Assembly: GCA_964017195.1 (NCBI GenBank)
Contig: OZ024889.1
Coordinates: forward strand, 53,228,711 to 53,292,710
From: Siderastrea radians
Lineage: Eukaryota > Cnidaria > Anthozoa > Scleractinia > Rhizangiidae
Reading direction: 5' to 3'
Length of the DNA: 64,000 nucleotides
Translations under genes and position numbers: made by a program
Part shown: positions 46,614-58,707 of the stretch, one piece after another
Numbering within the stretch: position 1 is the first letter of the stretch
How the letters are laid out: each line of letters starts with the position of its first letter
The notes under the pieces: generated by a model
Told to the model about the DNA's origin: nothing
The model's database searches: none
What the model saw: the letters and a program-made list of their open reading frames with translations, nothing else

Positions 46614-48973
46614 CACGTCTTTTTCTGTATTCAAAAATATTTATTGAAAGAATTTCCTCGATAAGCTATTTGTAAAGTTAAAAGAACCCAAAACTTCTAT
46701 TGCACTCGTAAATTTTTTTTTACGATTTTACATTTCAAGTTTGTTTGGCAATGTTTATTATGCAACTGGTGTGATTTATTCAAAAAGTAATAATACTAAC
46801 TACTCTAGACTGAGATGGTGTTGCAATTGATTCTCAAGCCATTTTGTTGTTCCTCGATACCACTGCAGATGGGATTGTTGGATGATGACTTACATATTGA
46901 CCATCAGAAAAATCGCTCGGTCGCCAATATTGTATAGTCTTACCGTTTGAAGCTCTGTACACATAACAGTTGATGTTTTATGTTTTCCCTTCTTATTTTT
47001 CATCTTTTGGCGAATTGCACAGCTTAAATGTACTGTACATGATTTTAGGAGCCGATAAGCTGAGAAGAATTTCATCTTAAAAGTCCACAAATGTACTCCA
47101 ATTTCTTCAAATTTCAGAGTGTTTAGTGCGTTCGGGATAAAAACGCAGAACAATTCACGAGTAGAAAAATTTTATTATAGTATAACCTTCTCTTTAAGGA
47201 CGCTTATAATATGAAAGCTATAAAAAGGCGGCACTGTATAGGGAACAGAGTTCAGGCAAACTACCTGTTTTAGATTTAAACAATGTCTCACCTAACGCGA
47301 AACCGACAGATTCAGTCAGACACGAGCAGTATTGAATTTCCGATCTTTCGCAGTAACTGAAATAAATAAATGACTTCTATTTTCCACGTGTGGCATTTTC
47401 TTTTAGAGGGAAAGTAAACGTATCTAAGGTTTACATCTGATGAAAAACCTTTCCATTTGTAGTTTGCTCTTCAGAGATTGGAAAGAGTCAAAAGAGTAAA
47501 CAAATTGTGAAGCAACTTCATGGAAAACAAAACAAAACAAAACAAAACAAATCAAAACAAAACAAAAACAGCACCTTATAACCGAGCTGAGTCGTTAGTC
47601 AATAAAATCTTAAAAGAAAACCTACCTCCTCTCGGTCTGGAAAATTGTCAGTAACTACCGCAATCGATAGAAAGAAAACTAGGTCGGCCAAACGCTGAAG
47701 CAGACGAGTTTCCGATTTTGATAACTCCACTGAGGAATCTAGCCGAATGAGAGACAACATTTCAACATTCGATTACAAGTCATTCCGCTTTAGCGCTAAT
47801 GTTGCGCTAGTGCCACTGGCATTTTGTGTTGTTTGATAAGATCCGAAAACGATGCATGAAAACCCAAAACGATAACCCGTTTAGTTTAGAGTGAGATATT
47901 TAGCCGTTGTAGATAAGTGACGTTTCCAGTTCATTAAAGCGAACAGCCAGTGGTCTGAGATGATTTGACAACCCTCGAAAGTTAAATGACAGGATATTGA
48001 AACGTTGTAAAAACCAAGGAAGACGGCGCAAGAATGAGAAAAATATTTTACGCGCACAGTTTGAAGCTCCAAAAAATTAATAATAACAATAACGCTCTCT
48101 TCTAGAGTGACTTTCGGATCCAGATTATTGTGGGGCAATTCGCAGGAACAATTTGCGGCGCTGAACAGAACACTTCTGGTTTTCCTTTTAGGAAACTTTT
48201 TTCAAGAGAAGTTCGCAAGCGGAAATAGCCCTGAAAAAGTTTTGGGCCCGAAGAGTTTCTTTTTTTTGAGAAACGAACACCAGCTTATTCATGGCAGCTC
48301 TGTTAGAACAATTTATCGCTATATATTACACAGAGCTATCTCTATGTAGTACAAACAATCTTGACTGAACAAAGCGTCCTGCTATCGCGTTACGCGTTAT
48401 CCGCAAGATAAAAGGCCGACAATCCGGGCTACGCGATGATTGCGACTTGATACGCCCACAGTAAATGCTGTATGCGGTTTTTGTCTTGCGGATAGAATTT
48501 CAACAGACGCATTAGATGACGCTCTGTTCAGTCACGTTCATTGTTTTGATTTGCGCGATGAATTTAGCCAGCATTACGGTCAAACATGACTCCTCTGTGC
48601 CCTGTGTATATTATATGTTCTGCCTCTATAAGAATGGAGCTCTTCTCTCACGGGGCCTTCCGTCCACGAAGCAGCTCCGCTATTATATGTGTACAATTTG
48701 AAGGCCCGAAAAATAGTAATAAAGCCGTGCTTTAGAGTGGCCTTTTGGGCTCAGATTTACAGAAAAGATCCCCAAAATTCGATAAAATATTGGAGGACAA
48801 TTCGGAGCACTTTAATTCTGGCTTTTCGGAAAGAGAACGCGGAAACCAACACCAGCTTGTTCCTTGGGAGTTCCTCTGTTAAGCTATCCTAGCTCTTTAT
48901 ATTACCAATATAATCCACTTCTCCGTGTTCACATCGGTTCTTTGCGAAAATCGAGACCGTGAACTAAAAGTGG
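46614..48973. other. No gene seen; AAAAC microsatellite
   Basis: A run of aaaac units lies at 47523-47567. No coding region, RNA gene or transposon end could be supported elsewhere in this stretch. Confidence 0.5.
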
Positions 48974-49059
48974 TAGCCTCCCACGCAGTCGTTTTTAGGA
49001 GAGTAGTATCACCGCGAATCGTATTACACTCTCCTAAGAAACGACTGCCCGGGAGGCTA
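48974..49059. repeat. Small foldback repeat
   Basis: tagcctccca...aggagag (48974-49003) pairs with 49029-49059 with a few mismatches. The resulting ~30 bp hairpin resembles a MITE or snapback sequence. Confidence 0.75.
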
Positions 49060-49503
49060 TATATAAGTGGAAGCTCATGTCGAAATTTAGTAGATAAAGC
49101 ATCCGAAGGTCGAATTGTCTAAAATCTCACAACAAAGAATTTTTCACTGGGATCCAGTAAACGTCGGACATCACATCAATAAAATGACTGAAATTAGATA
49201 AACAATAGTTCAGTTGGGTATTTGGTTCCCATATGGACTCCGTAAAGAAAGGCTCATTGACAGACAAGAGGGGTGGTTATGCTTTGGCTTACCTGCATGA
49301 TGATGCACTATCCAGGTCAAAGTTTTGAAACTTTATTTTCAGCGCCTTGCCATGTTGAATAGAAACTTTATAAATACAGTTCATTTGGCTTGGGTAGGCG
49401 TTTGGATACCCAGGACTTGTCAATATATCGTCTACCACTGAACCACATTCTGTCAAACCAATAGTAGAGATATCACCGGCAAAATAATTATATGGATCAG
49501 AGA

Positions 49504-49622
49504 TAAAATAAATAAAAATAAAACGAGGTGTGGAGAAAGGAAACTCTGAGTTCGCAGATGGGATTTGAACCCACGACCTTCCGTATTCTAGTCGGATGCT
49601 CTTACCACTGAGCTACGAGAAC
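49504..49622 (-). repeat. tRNA-derived SINE or degenerate tRNA
   Basis: On the minus strand 49622-49550 folds as a tRNA: D-arm gctcagtggtaagagc, anticodon loop ctagaat, T-arm gtgggttcaaatcccat, and an acceptor stem with one mismatch. The anticodon would read AGA, but the variable loop is too short for a serine tRNA, and the sequence continues into a T-rich tail (49504-49521 complement). A SINE head is therefore more likely than a working tRNA gene. Confidence 0.6.
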
Positions 49623-49629
49623 TCTAGTA

Positions 49630-50640
49630 GTGAGCGATCGTCAATTGTGGGCTGGGAGATTAAAAAAAGGAAATAATGACGTTTTCTTTTATCTACTTAG
49701 GTCCATAAAGGTATAATTTTATTGGCTTTTACTTTGAAGCCGATGAACCAACTCGGCTGAAGTTCCCTATCATAAGAATCAATCCATCAGCCAGACAGCA
49801 GTCAATCAGTCGGTGCGTCAGACGTGCGTCCAGGCAAAAGAAGAAGCGCTAAAAAAAATGAGACTGGTAATCGATGTCTAACTCTCGTAGAGTATACCAT
49901 ATCGATACTCCTGGTCCTAGAGCAGTACCAAGCCACTTGCATTTTTGAACTTTGTGTAGCCAGGAATGAAAGCCATAATTAAGAAGAATCATCAGAAATG
50001 TAGCGAGCGATGCGTGAGCAACGTTTAATAATGGCGGGGAAAAGATTATCTGCAAAAACAGAAAACAGGTTCAACGCTATCGTAAACGTCTAAACAACCA
50101 TTGGTTAAAGTATGAATTAACCAAGCCCAGGTTAGTTGGAAAAGAACGCAGCAAATGCAGATTCGTGGCTACAATGGGACATGTCCACCCAATGGAAGTC
50201 CTAATAGACGTTTAAAACTGAGACGAAAATGAGTTGATTCGTCCAGGTATGCCATCATAATCACCCTTTTACCATGTCTACCATGTATCTAATTTCGTAA
50301 CAGTGTCGATATCGAAGGTTCGTGTGTCATTCGTCCATTCCACTTTTGTTCCAGAGCAATACAACTTTGCTTTTCAAATTATTGTTTGGACAGTTTTTTT
50401 TTGTTTATAAAGAAAAATGAAAAGCATGATGAGTGAAATAATTCTTTCATGGTTTCTTTAAAGAAAGGAAATCGAAGTCTAGTTGTTTAAATATTCGTAT
50501 CCTAAAGAAAAAGTTTTATCTTGTTAAAATTTACATTATTATACGTTGGGAAAAATGAAAAATGGGACATCATTTCAGTACTTTCGATCACTCTTGAAAA
50601 CAAAACTTGAAAATTGATTTAAATTTTCAATTTCTGTCTC
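49630..50640. other. No gene seen
   Basis: AT-rich sequence without a recognisable coding region or repeat on either strand. Confidence 0.5.
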
Positions 50641-50898
50641 ACTCTAGGGTGATCAAACTTAGTGCACGCATTCCTGCAATGAGTTCCTGGGATAATCACA
50701 AGTTCTTTAATAGCACACTTACAACTGCTTCAGCCGAAAAAGTGGCCACTTCCACAGTAGGAAGACTTTAATGGGTCTTCTTGGTTGCTCGTTGCCAAAT
50801 CCTACCATTGACCACTTCGTTTTGGTTTTGGGTGCCCCCCATAAAAACACCTCGATAACAGACCTTCATTATTCAGTGCTTCAAAAGTTGGATAAATA

Positions 50899-50909
50899 AC
50901 ATCAGAAAT
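50899..50909. repeat. Target duplication of foldback MITE, left
   Basis: acatcagaaat, repeated at 51205-51215. Confidence 0.85.
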
Positions 50910-51204
50910 AGCCTGAGAAAACAGCCGACGTTTCTTGAGGTCGCCACTTGAGCCCTCGCAAAACAACGTCTGAGTAACGAGCTCGAGCGCAGAAATTCCA
51001 TACTGATGACGGGCACTACCCAGATCTTGGTAGTGCTTCTGATTGGTCGAAAGAAAATTCCCTCGCGGTATAACTAATCAGAGGCGCTACCAAGATCTGG
51101 GTAGTGCACATCACCAGTATGGAATTTCTGCGCTCGTTTCTCAGACGTCGTTTTGGGAGGGCTCAAGTGGCGACCTCGCGAAACGTCGGCTGTTTTCTCA
51201 GGCT
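50910..51204. mobile_element. 295 bp foldback MITE
   Basis: The two halves are near-perfect reverse complements over ~135 bp each, ending agcctgagaaaacagcc / ggctgttttctcaggct. An 11 bp target duplication flanks it, a length typical of Mutator-type elements. It sits in the coding sequence of a MULE-like transposase relic. Confidence 0.9.
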
Positions 51205-51215
51205 ACATCAGAAAT
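51205..51215. repeat. Target duplication of foldback MITE, right
   Basis: acatcagaaat, identical to 50899-50909. Confidence 0.85.
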
Positions 51216-52080
51216 AGCCTTTGGAATGTGATGATTATGTTTGTAGTCTGATGTACCATTTGCAATGTCTCTTTGAAATCCACACCAGGAATCTTCTCCT
51301 GGGGGACAAAGAACATGGTCTGGATTCTCATCAGTGGACTTTGGTTGGTGCCAAATGGCTATGACTGCTTGCCTTATAGATTCATTATTATACGTGTTTC
51401 CTCTGATTTCTTTGCCATATGACACTTGAAGCTTGTCATTCTTCTTTTAGAAACCCTTCCTGTTCCACCAATACTTGTCTCATCCGCTAGGGGCTTTTAT
51501 CCAAGTCTGTTAAACAGAGAACGAATGCAAGACCCTAAGCGCCTCTGTACATGCCCCACACATTCAAGCTTTTCAACTTGGACACCATCACAAACTGCCT
51601 CCTCAAGAAGTCGACTGTGAGCCTTGCTCTCACCATCACCGAGAAATTCTACATAGCAAATTAAGCATTGTGCTTTCCAACACTGGATCTTTAAAAAATG
51701 GTCAACAAACCAGCTGTATCCATTGCCCCTGAATACCCAGAGACATTTGCATGACATTCATACTGATGCCCATTCCACCATTACTAAAATTCTTCAGGCC
51801 CTTCTTTTCCTCTCCAAGGCATACACAACCCGCATTCCAAGACATGACCCCGCAGTCCAAAGCCTTACCAGTGACTGTAGACAATACAGTTACAACTTCT
51901 CCTCTAGGTCCCGTATCCTGAAATGGCAATATTGTATAAGCCATGACTCTCTGTTTCATAAAATGCTGTTACTTCTTCGGAGGCCTTTGACATACATTCT
52001 TCAACAACAGTTTGAACTGCATTTCTAATTGCTTTTACATAATCTTGGTAGGAGTTTTCACTCGTGGGAGGCAGCATGCT

Positions 52081-53070
52081 CATGACACCGTAATATTTGA
52101 CAAGTACTTGATGGCCAACACCTAATGTTTCTTGCTGCCAAAACTACTCTTCTGTTTACCTCGAACTCTTAACCATTCTCCACTTTACCCGACGTGTAAA
52201 AAAGGCTTGTTAAATGTACACTTCATAGAACTGCACCTCAACATAAGGAGGGACGCTAGGCCTATTTTAGCCATGGGGAGCTTTGGTACGCTCAGGATTT
52301 CACAGCAAGAAGTAATTCAAGGCGCGAAGTTCTGTCAATCTATTAATGATCTTGCGGTTAGTTCGGTTCCACGGGTGGTATAATAAATTGACATTCTACT
52401 GTAATATTTTAATTTACACATCAAGCATATGCCTGTGCAATATCTGTCGGCAATACATTTCGCCAACTATGTTCTTCGGGCAGTAACAAAACGCATGATT
52501 TAGATGCGTGCGGGTATATTTTGAAACCAAAACTTTCCGATCTGATTGACGGTCTACATAACGAACGACAAAATCTATGCCTTGATGTACGCATTATTTA
52601 TAGTTTTCAAATGACTATACATTGGGAAACAGTACTGTATTTATTACGGGGACAGGTCAAATAAAACCTCGCATACATTTCTGTTTGTGACAAGGTATTA
52701 TTTTGCGATGCATTTCAACTTTCATGTGAAATTGAAATTCGACGGTTTGTACACCCGGTGTACACCGAACACTAATAATGTACTCACCAACCCGGGCTCG
52801 CCAATCAGTTTGACCTGAGTTTTATCTGCTTGATGACGTTCCCTCATCAGTTATCCCTCCCGGCGACAATCAATTGTCTACAATTTACCATACTTCAATG
52901 TACAATATTGCAAAGCTTTCACAAGAGACTCAATTCGTAGATCTGATTGGTGTTGAAGACTAATAAGTTAAAAGGCTACAGAATCATTAATGTTCTACTT
53001 GAGCGGAAATAACAAGCTACAGAGGACAATAAGTTTACTGTGTCACTGGTACGCTCGATAAAATAGAGCT
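52081..53070. other. No gene seen
   Basis: No supported feature. Several short frames without conserved pattern. Confidence 0.5.
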
Positions 53071-53162
53071 ATGGCGTCGATCGCGCGTCATCCGAGTATC
53101 TTTGGTCACTTTCCGCATGTTTCCAGAGTTACTGGCTATAATCGGGACCCAGGAAAGCACTG
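53071..53162 (+). CDS. Possible first coding exon of a host gene
   Basis: An ATG at 53071 opens a frame (MASIARHPSIFGHF...) that reaches a strong GTATGT donor at 53163. No downstream exon could be linked to it, so it remains a weak candidate. The tandem repeat at 53510 would lie in its first intron. Confidence 0.25.
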
Positions 53163-53509
53163 GTATGTAGTCACTAAACTTGCGTACGGCTTAAGGCTTA
53201 AGATGAATTTGCTAAGAGCGGAATTTTCACCACTTTCCTGACGAAATACACTGTTGCATCAACACGTCGGAAGCCCGCCAAGCGAGGTTGTGACTTCAAC
53301 AGACAACCAAGCCATAGTTTTGTTGTGTCGTCGTTTGAGCTTTATGCCAGATTGCCTCGGTGCCGAGGCTGCCCAGCGAAGGTGTGCGAAAGACGGGTTG
53401 GCTCCTCAAAATTTGGCCCTGCTGTAGACGCGGTAAAAGGAATTGCTTTGGACTGTGACTCACCGTGTAGTTTTGGCGGGAAAACTTCGAGTTGAATCAA
53501 AGTGCCCTT

Positions 53510-54165
53510 TTAGTAAGCATATACCCATAGATAGAGGTAAGTTTGCCTTCGCATTAATCTGCTCTGTGCCCTTTTAGGTGGCACACACCCAAGGGTTCAG
53601 TTAATTTTTACTTCGCATTAATCTGCCCTGTGCCCTTTTAGGTAGCACATACCCACGGACACAAATAATGCTGCCTTCGCCTTAATCTGCTCTGTGCTCT
53701 CTTAGGTAGCACATACCCAAGGGTTCATTTAATTTTGCCTTCGCATTAATCTGCTCTGTGCCCTTTTAGGTAGCACATACCCAAGGGTCCAGTTAATTTT
53801 GCCTTCGCATTAATCTGCTCTGTGCCCTTTTAGGTAGCACATACCCAAGGGTTCATTTAATTTTGCCTTCGAATTAACCTGCTCTGTGGCTTTTTAGGTA
53901 GCACATACCCAAGGAGAGAAGTAATTTTGCCTTCGCATTAATCTGCTCTGTGCCTTTTTAGGTAGCACATTACCCAAGGGCACGGTTAATTTTGCCTTTA
54001 GGTGGATCTACTCTGTGCCCTTTTAGGTAGCACATACCCAAGGGTACGGTTAATTTTGCCTTTGCGTTAATCTGCTCTGTACTCTTTTACATAGCATATA
54101 CCCAAGGGTATGGCTAAAATTAATCTGCTCTGTACGGCTAATTTTGCTTTCGCAGCATATAAATA
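53510..54165 (+). repeat. ~64 bp tandem repeat, about ten units
   Basis: Units built on ttaattttgccttcgcatta, atctgctctgtgccctttta and ggtagcacatacccaaggg repeat about ten times. Identity is highest in the middle and decays at both ends. Each unit contains a pyrimidine tract ending in TTTTAG, resembling a splice acceptor. Confidence 0.9.
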
Positions 54166-54169
54166 CCCA

Positions 54170-55459
54170 AGGGAATCAATTGCGCGCGCGTCACGATTCT
54201 ACGCAGCGGGCGTTTTTCGCGCTGCCTCACGTTCTTCTTAATTTGCTAGACTGTCCCTAAGCGAAAAGAGAGATTGCTCGTAATGTGTACACGACTCCAA
54301 ACCTAATCAGAATCAACAAGCAACCCCTTTTTTTTATCGGAGACGCTAGAATGTAACTAATAGTTAACGTTACGGCAGAGGTTACGTTACGCAAAGGTGT
54401 TATGGAAGACTTTCACTCTTCCTCTGACGTTACGGTTAAGGCGCCGTCTTGATAACTCCGCTCTTGCGGAAACTTTGTTTTATAAAGGGTCACCCGGCGT
54501 GAAATATACACCCAGCTGATGTACACATCTCACCCAACGCGCGCCGGCTTGAATCAGTATTAACATCTCGGAATCATTCACGCTGGTGGTCCAGGGAAAT
54601 TCACACAGAACAAATTGAGAACCACGTAAAGCAGCGGAAATACTCAATGCCCAGGTTAATGCTACTTTGAGAAGCAGAGAAACAGAAAAGCGATGCCCCG
54701 ATGGCCTTCGATGTCCAGTCGTGTCAACAAGGTCGAATAAACAGTAGCAGAGATTGCGGTGAAATTTATCTCGCAAGCAGGCTTCCTCTTTGGCTTATGT
54801 CTTATGCAAGCGACAAAAGCCGGGGTACTTGTCCTGCCTGTGCCCTCGAAGTAATTACTCTCCTTGTTTGTTTGCTTGTTTTTTTAGTAGAAATCAGTTT
54901 AGTTACTTGATAAAAAATGAGCTGCAATCAGGTTAAAATTTCACGGCGATCTTGTTTTCATTAGTCATACAAAGGGACAGACGAAAAGAAATTCAACGAA
55001 ACCAAGCCAAGAAATTTCTAGCGAATACTTGATCCACGCCGGCTTTCACGTTGTAGGGCAAAAAAGTGCCCGGCAAAAATGTTAAAAGCGAACAAATTTC
55101 TCGATCCTCTGCGAAAAATTACGCGTGACCTGCGGCCAGACTCTATTTCCGTTCGGACGGGCCCGCGGTAACCTCAGAGCAAGAAAAGTTTTTAGCGAAC
55201 GACCAAATAAGAGGAAATATAAAGAACACTGCTAAAATTGGGCCCGATAGAGATTATATTGCGCGCTTTATTTTCCTTTTTTTTCTCTTCTCTGTTTGTC
55301 AACAGGTCTCAATAAGTTGCAATTATCTGTCAACATCGTCATATTTTGCAGCAAGAAGCTAACACCTCGTTTCATTCTTATGAATCCTTAAGCTGACGAA
55401 AAACGTTACTGTAAAGTTACTGTTAATATTAACTGAGGGGGGATTCAATCCCCCTTCAG
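54170..55459. other. No gene seen
   Basis: Mixed sequence with a purine-rich stretch near 54220 and AT-rich tracts. No coding region or RNA gene was supported. Confidence 0.5.
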
Positions 55460-55795
55460 CTAATTTGCATAACAAATCCTGAAGCGATCAAAGCCCGTCA
55501 TGTTTACATCTTCTTCAAGTACAATATGACCATGTTTACACAATGGGCACCGAAGCAACTGAAAAATAGAAGCGAGAACGGAGATGGCGATTAAACGAAA
55601 ACATTCTAGCCCTTCAAATTCTTCTTCCCTGGGGCAATCCTCAAAAGAATCACAAGACTGTGTCTTCAGTTTGCGCACAGAAGCTGGCAAGGACTTGAAA
55701 TTACTCGCCTCCTCGGCGTCCACGTGGTCTTCGTCACGTTCAGATTCTCCTCTACTCTCGCCAGCTGTTTCGCTCACTTTTACTCCATCTACGGC
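55460..55795 (-). CDS. Uncharacterised Cys-containing exon
   Basis: An open stretch of about 110 codons without an ATG. It has an acidic start (SETAGESRGESERDEDHV), a SNFKSLPASVRKL stretch and a C-terminal LLRCPLCKHGHIVLEED with a CxxC pair, perhaps half a zinc site. It looks like a real coding exon or fragment of a multi-copy family seen in cnidarian genomes, perhaps transposon-related. The BEL/Pao element lies 84 bp upstream of it on the same strand. Function not assigned. Confidence 0.4.
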   Translation of the reverse strand, partial: AVDGVKVSETAGESRGESERDEDHVDAEEASNFKSLPASVRKLKTQSCDSFEDCPREEEFEGLECFRLIAISVLASIFQLLRCPLCKHGHIVLEEDVNMTGFDRFRICYAN

Positions 55796-55878
55796 TGCTT
55801 TTTACACTAATTGGTGTAATGGTTTTCAGTAAATTTCCTTTTCTTTCTTTTTCCACTTCGAAATTTCTTCCTTGGTGG

Positions 55879-56083
55879 TGTTCTTTCCGATTTCGAACTG
55901 TCCGAAATCAACGACGAAAATAGAACGAATATTTGCATCAACGACCGACACGTTTTCTCATTGCAACACACATTTATTCTATTTACAAAATCAAGATATT
56001 AGATTACATCAATTGATTACATAACTACAAACGGAAGTGACATTAGTGTTCTTGTCACGCAATGTTCTTGCCGCTTCGGAACA
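55879..56083 (-). repeat. BEL/Pao 3' LTR
   Basis: 205 bp, begins tgttctttcc and ends ttcggaaca on the plus strand. Four mismatches to 61779-61983. Confidence 0.95.
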
Positions 56084-56095
56084 TTTCCCCCTCCC
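56084..56095 (-). other. Polypurine tract of BEL/Pao element
   Basis: Minus-strand gggagggggaaa abuts the 3' LTR, the expected place for the plus-strand primer. Confidence 0.85.
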
Positions 56096-56212
56096 GAATT
56101 ACAATCATTATCTAAGTGTTGAAATTCGACGTTACGAAACAAACTGTAATAACTGGAAATAAAACGAAATGTTGAATGAATTGTCACTTTCTCTATAATT
56201 AAAGTATTAATC

Positions 56213-56557
56213 CTACATCTCTAACGGGGAAAGTTTAGATACAGGTCTCTGCAAAATCGTATCGCCAACTTTCACATCTACCACTCGCACGAGACCATCT
56301 CCTCCCGGGTAGGTGCGAACAACTCCGCCTACTTTCCAATCTCTTCTTCTTGCTTTGGGGTCGATTACAACCACTACGTCATCTTCTTTTAGATTCACCT
56401 CCTTAGAGAACCACTTGTTGCGGGAGCCAATGTATGGGAGATATTCTCTCAACCACCGCTGCCATACGCGGCGGATGAGCTCTTGAACACGTCTCCATCG
56501 TTGACGAGGGTTGAACTCGGTCATGTCGACACTTTCCGGTAGTATGCCTCCACCCAT
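56213..56557 (-). pseudogene. BEL/Pao C-terminal domain (DUF5641-type)
   Basis: A frame with RWRRVQELIRRVWQRWLREYL, KWFSKEVNLKEDDVVVVID, RRRDWKVGGVVRTYPGGDG and RPVSKLSPLE. These are family features of the domain that follows the BEL integrase. It is separated from the integrase core by a frame break near 56600. Confidence 0.85.
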
Positions 56558-56599
56558 TTGACCAATAATAAAGTGGTTTGGCGTCAGTACTGATTCATC

Positions 56600-57319
56600 G
56601 TTAGGATCGTCACTGGCGGTCGTGAGTGGCCTGAAATTTAACAGCCTCTCGACTCCTATGAAGCAGGTGTAGGCTCCTCGTCTGTAACGCCTGCGTTCTT
56701 TAAAATGGCTGAAATAGCTCGTTTCGCGGCCTTAATCATTGATTGGAACACACCACCGAAGTGTGGCGCTGCAGGTGGGTTCCAATGCCACTCCACGCCT
56801 TCATTCGCTGTTGCACGCCAAATTTGGTCCTGATCCAATTGAGCCACCAATTCTCGAATTTGTCTGTCTGCAGCGACAAAATCTGTTCCGTTGTCGCTTA
56901 GCATCATCTTGGGCCAACCTCTTCTAGCGGGCATTCTGGTGAATGCGTTCATAAAGCCTCTTGTGTCTAGGGATGTAGCCACTTGCAGGTGGCAACAGTG
57001 TTCTTGTAAACAAAGGGAAAAGGCACAGGTAGCGCTTTGTTCGTGTTCGTCCACGTCCTTGCATGGTCACGTAAGGGCCACCGAAATCTGTTACGCAGTT
57101 TGTAAATGGTTTGTACGTCATCTGTAAACGAAATTGCGGCAAAGAAACCATCCGTTGTTTCGCAGGGTGTAGTTGGAAACGCCTCTTACACTCGTAGCAG
57201 TTTCGAATGCACGCCTTCACTTCTTGTCTGCTGTGAATTACATGGTACTTCTCGCGATGGTGATTGAGGGTATAGTTTACACCTATCTCGTGTCCTTTGA
57301 TTTCGTGATGGTACTTCAC
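56600..57319 (-). pseudogene. BEL/Pao integrase
   Basis: The zinc domain (HHEIKGHEIGVNYTLNHHRE ... CIRNCYECKRR) and catalytic core with the first Asp in CVTDFGGPYV and the second in LSDNGTDFV. The usual Glu in the GGVWE-type segment is Gln here (HFGGVFQSM), so a catalytic residue is missing in addition to a frame break near 57000-57050. Confidence 0.85.
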
Positions 57320-57330
57320 ATTCAGCCGTG

Positions 57331-58707
57331 TTAGGGGGTGCTTCTTGGGTAGGATGATCGGGAACTTAGTTTTTCTGCAAGATCATCTGATTGCCGAAGT
57401 CTTGTGTTTGCTCGTAGAATCCCTGCTTGCTGTATCGGAGTGAGGGAGAGTAGAGGGCTTCTCTTTAACAACTCTTTTCCCGTGGCTAGAGCTGTGATCT
57501 CTTCGTTGAATTGTTCTCTTTGTGCCTTTCTAATTATTTCCAATTCGGTGTCTTGAAATTCGCTTGCAGTCAGTTCTCTTTTCAAACGCCTGTCGCTTAG
57601 AACTCTGCAGTTGTTGAAACGCCTGACCCAGCTTCTTACATGAACCAGTAACAGCCCAAGCTCTAAGCGTCTAACTCGATGCCACTTGGAAAATCTTGAC
57701 GGATGTAAGCGCCAATTGTTTTCGTTGGTTGTCACAAAAGTTGAGTTTGATGAATCCTCCTGGTCGATCTCTTCATCTGGTAGCCGCGTAGTCGGTTGCT
57801 CCACAGCTCGACGTTCACACTTGACCTCTTTAAAGGCCTCCAAGGGTTTGGACGATTTTCTTTCGGGCCATTCACTTTCTTGGTACAACAGAAACTTCGG
57901 ACCGTTCCACCAAAGATCACATTCTGCTAGTTCGGAAACTGTAAGTCCTCTCGTACCATGGTCTGCGGGGTTAAGCTTGGTGGGAACGTAGCGCCATTGA
58001 TCTGGGTTTGAATGCTCATGAATCGCCCCAATGCGATGGGAAACGAAAGGTTTGTAATCTCGACTTTGTCCTTGAATCCAGAAGACAACGTTTAGACTGT
58101 CAGCCCAGAAGGTAACGTATTCCATCGGGATCCTGAGAGCTGAACAGGTTTGTTTAGTCAATCTTAAGCCAATCAGCGCTCCCACTAGCTCAAGTCAGGG
58201 AATGCTCATCGCTTTAAGGGGGGCCGGCTGCGTCTTGGATCCAACAAGTCTGGCAGTGATTGATCCATCTTCGTATTCGTGGCGAACGTAAACCGATGCG
58301 GCATAAGCTGACTCTGAATCGTCCGAAAATGTATGTAACGATACATTACTGTCTTGGAAACCCCTGTCCTTCAGACATCGTGGGATTTCGATTTGCTCTA
58401 GCTCTCTCAATTCTTGAAACCACGCCCTCCACTGTTCCTGGTGGCGTACTGGTAATAGCACATCCCAATCTGCTGCTTCCATCCTTGCCTTTTGAATCAG
58501 GAGTTTTGCCCTCACGACATAGGGCGTCAAGAATCCTAGAGGGTCATAAATGGTCGCAGTCTTCTTTAGAACGTTTCGTTTTGCAAGCTTTATGTCCGGT
58601 GTCAGTTCGTAGCTGAATGAGAAGGTGTCACGTTCTGCAGTCCCACAGGACTTCCAACGTCTTTGTAGTTGAAAACTTGTTTCTCTCCAAATCAATTTCT
58701 GATGCAC
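57331..58707 (-). pseudogene. BEL/Pao RT C-terminus and RNase H
   Basis: Two adjoining frames: DPLGFLTPYVVRAKLLIQ and the HTFSDDSESAYAASVYVR segment near 58300 (RNase H start), then FWADSLNVVFWIQGQSRDYK, RYVPTKLNPADHGTRG near 57950-58100. A break lies between them at about 58190. The order fits BEL/Pao pol. Confidence 0.88.

Larger units (their letters stand above)
50650..52080 (-). pseudogene. MULE-like transposase remains, split by a MITE
   Basis: Minus-strand frames encode pieces typical of cnidarian Mutator-like proteins: KLECVGHVQRRLG (near 51540), SYGKEIRGNTYN...AVIAIWHQPKSTDE, CPPGEDSWCGFQRD (51250-51420), and after the MITE a stretch with PTFEALNNEG-like sequence (50800-50890). The 295 bp foldback element at 50910-51204 interrupts the frame between the DV and V-I codons. 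Stops in the upstream part show it was already decaying. Confidence 0.65.

Noticed and set aside
49550..49622. Functional tRNA gene on the minus strand
   Set aside because: Mismatches in the acceptor and anticodon stems, an anticodon that conflicts with the short variable loop, and a SINE-like T-rich tail argue against it.
53510..54165. CRISPR-like array
   Set aside because: Units are contiguous and imperfect, without unique spacers, and the context is an animal genome.
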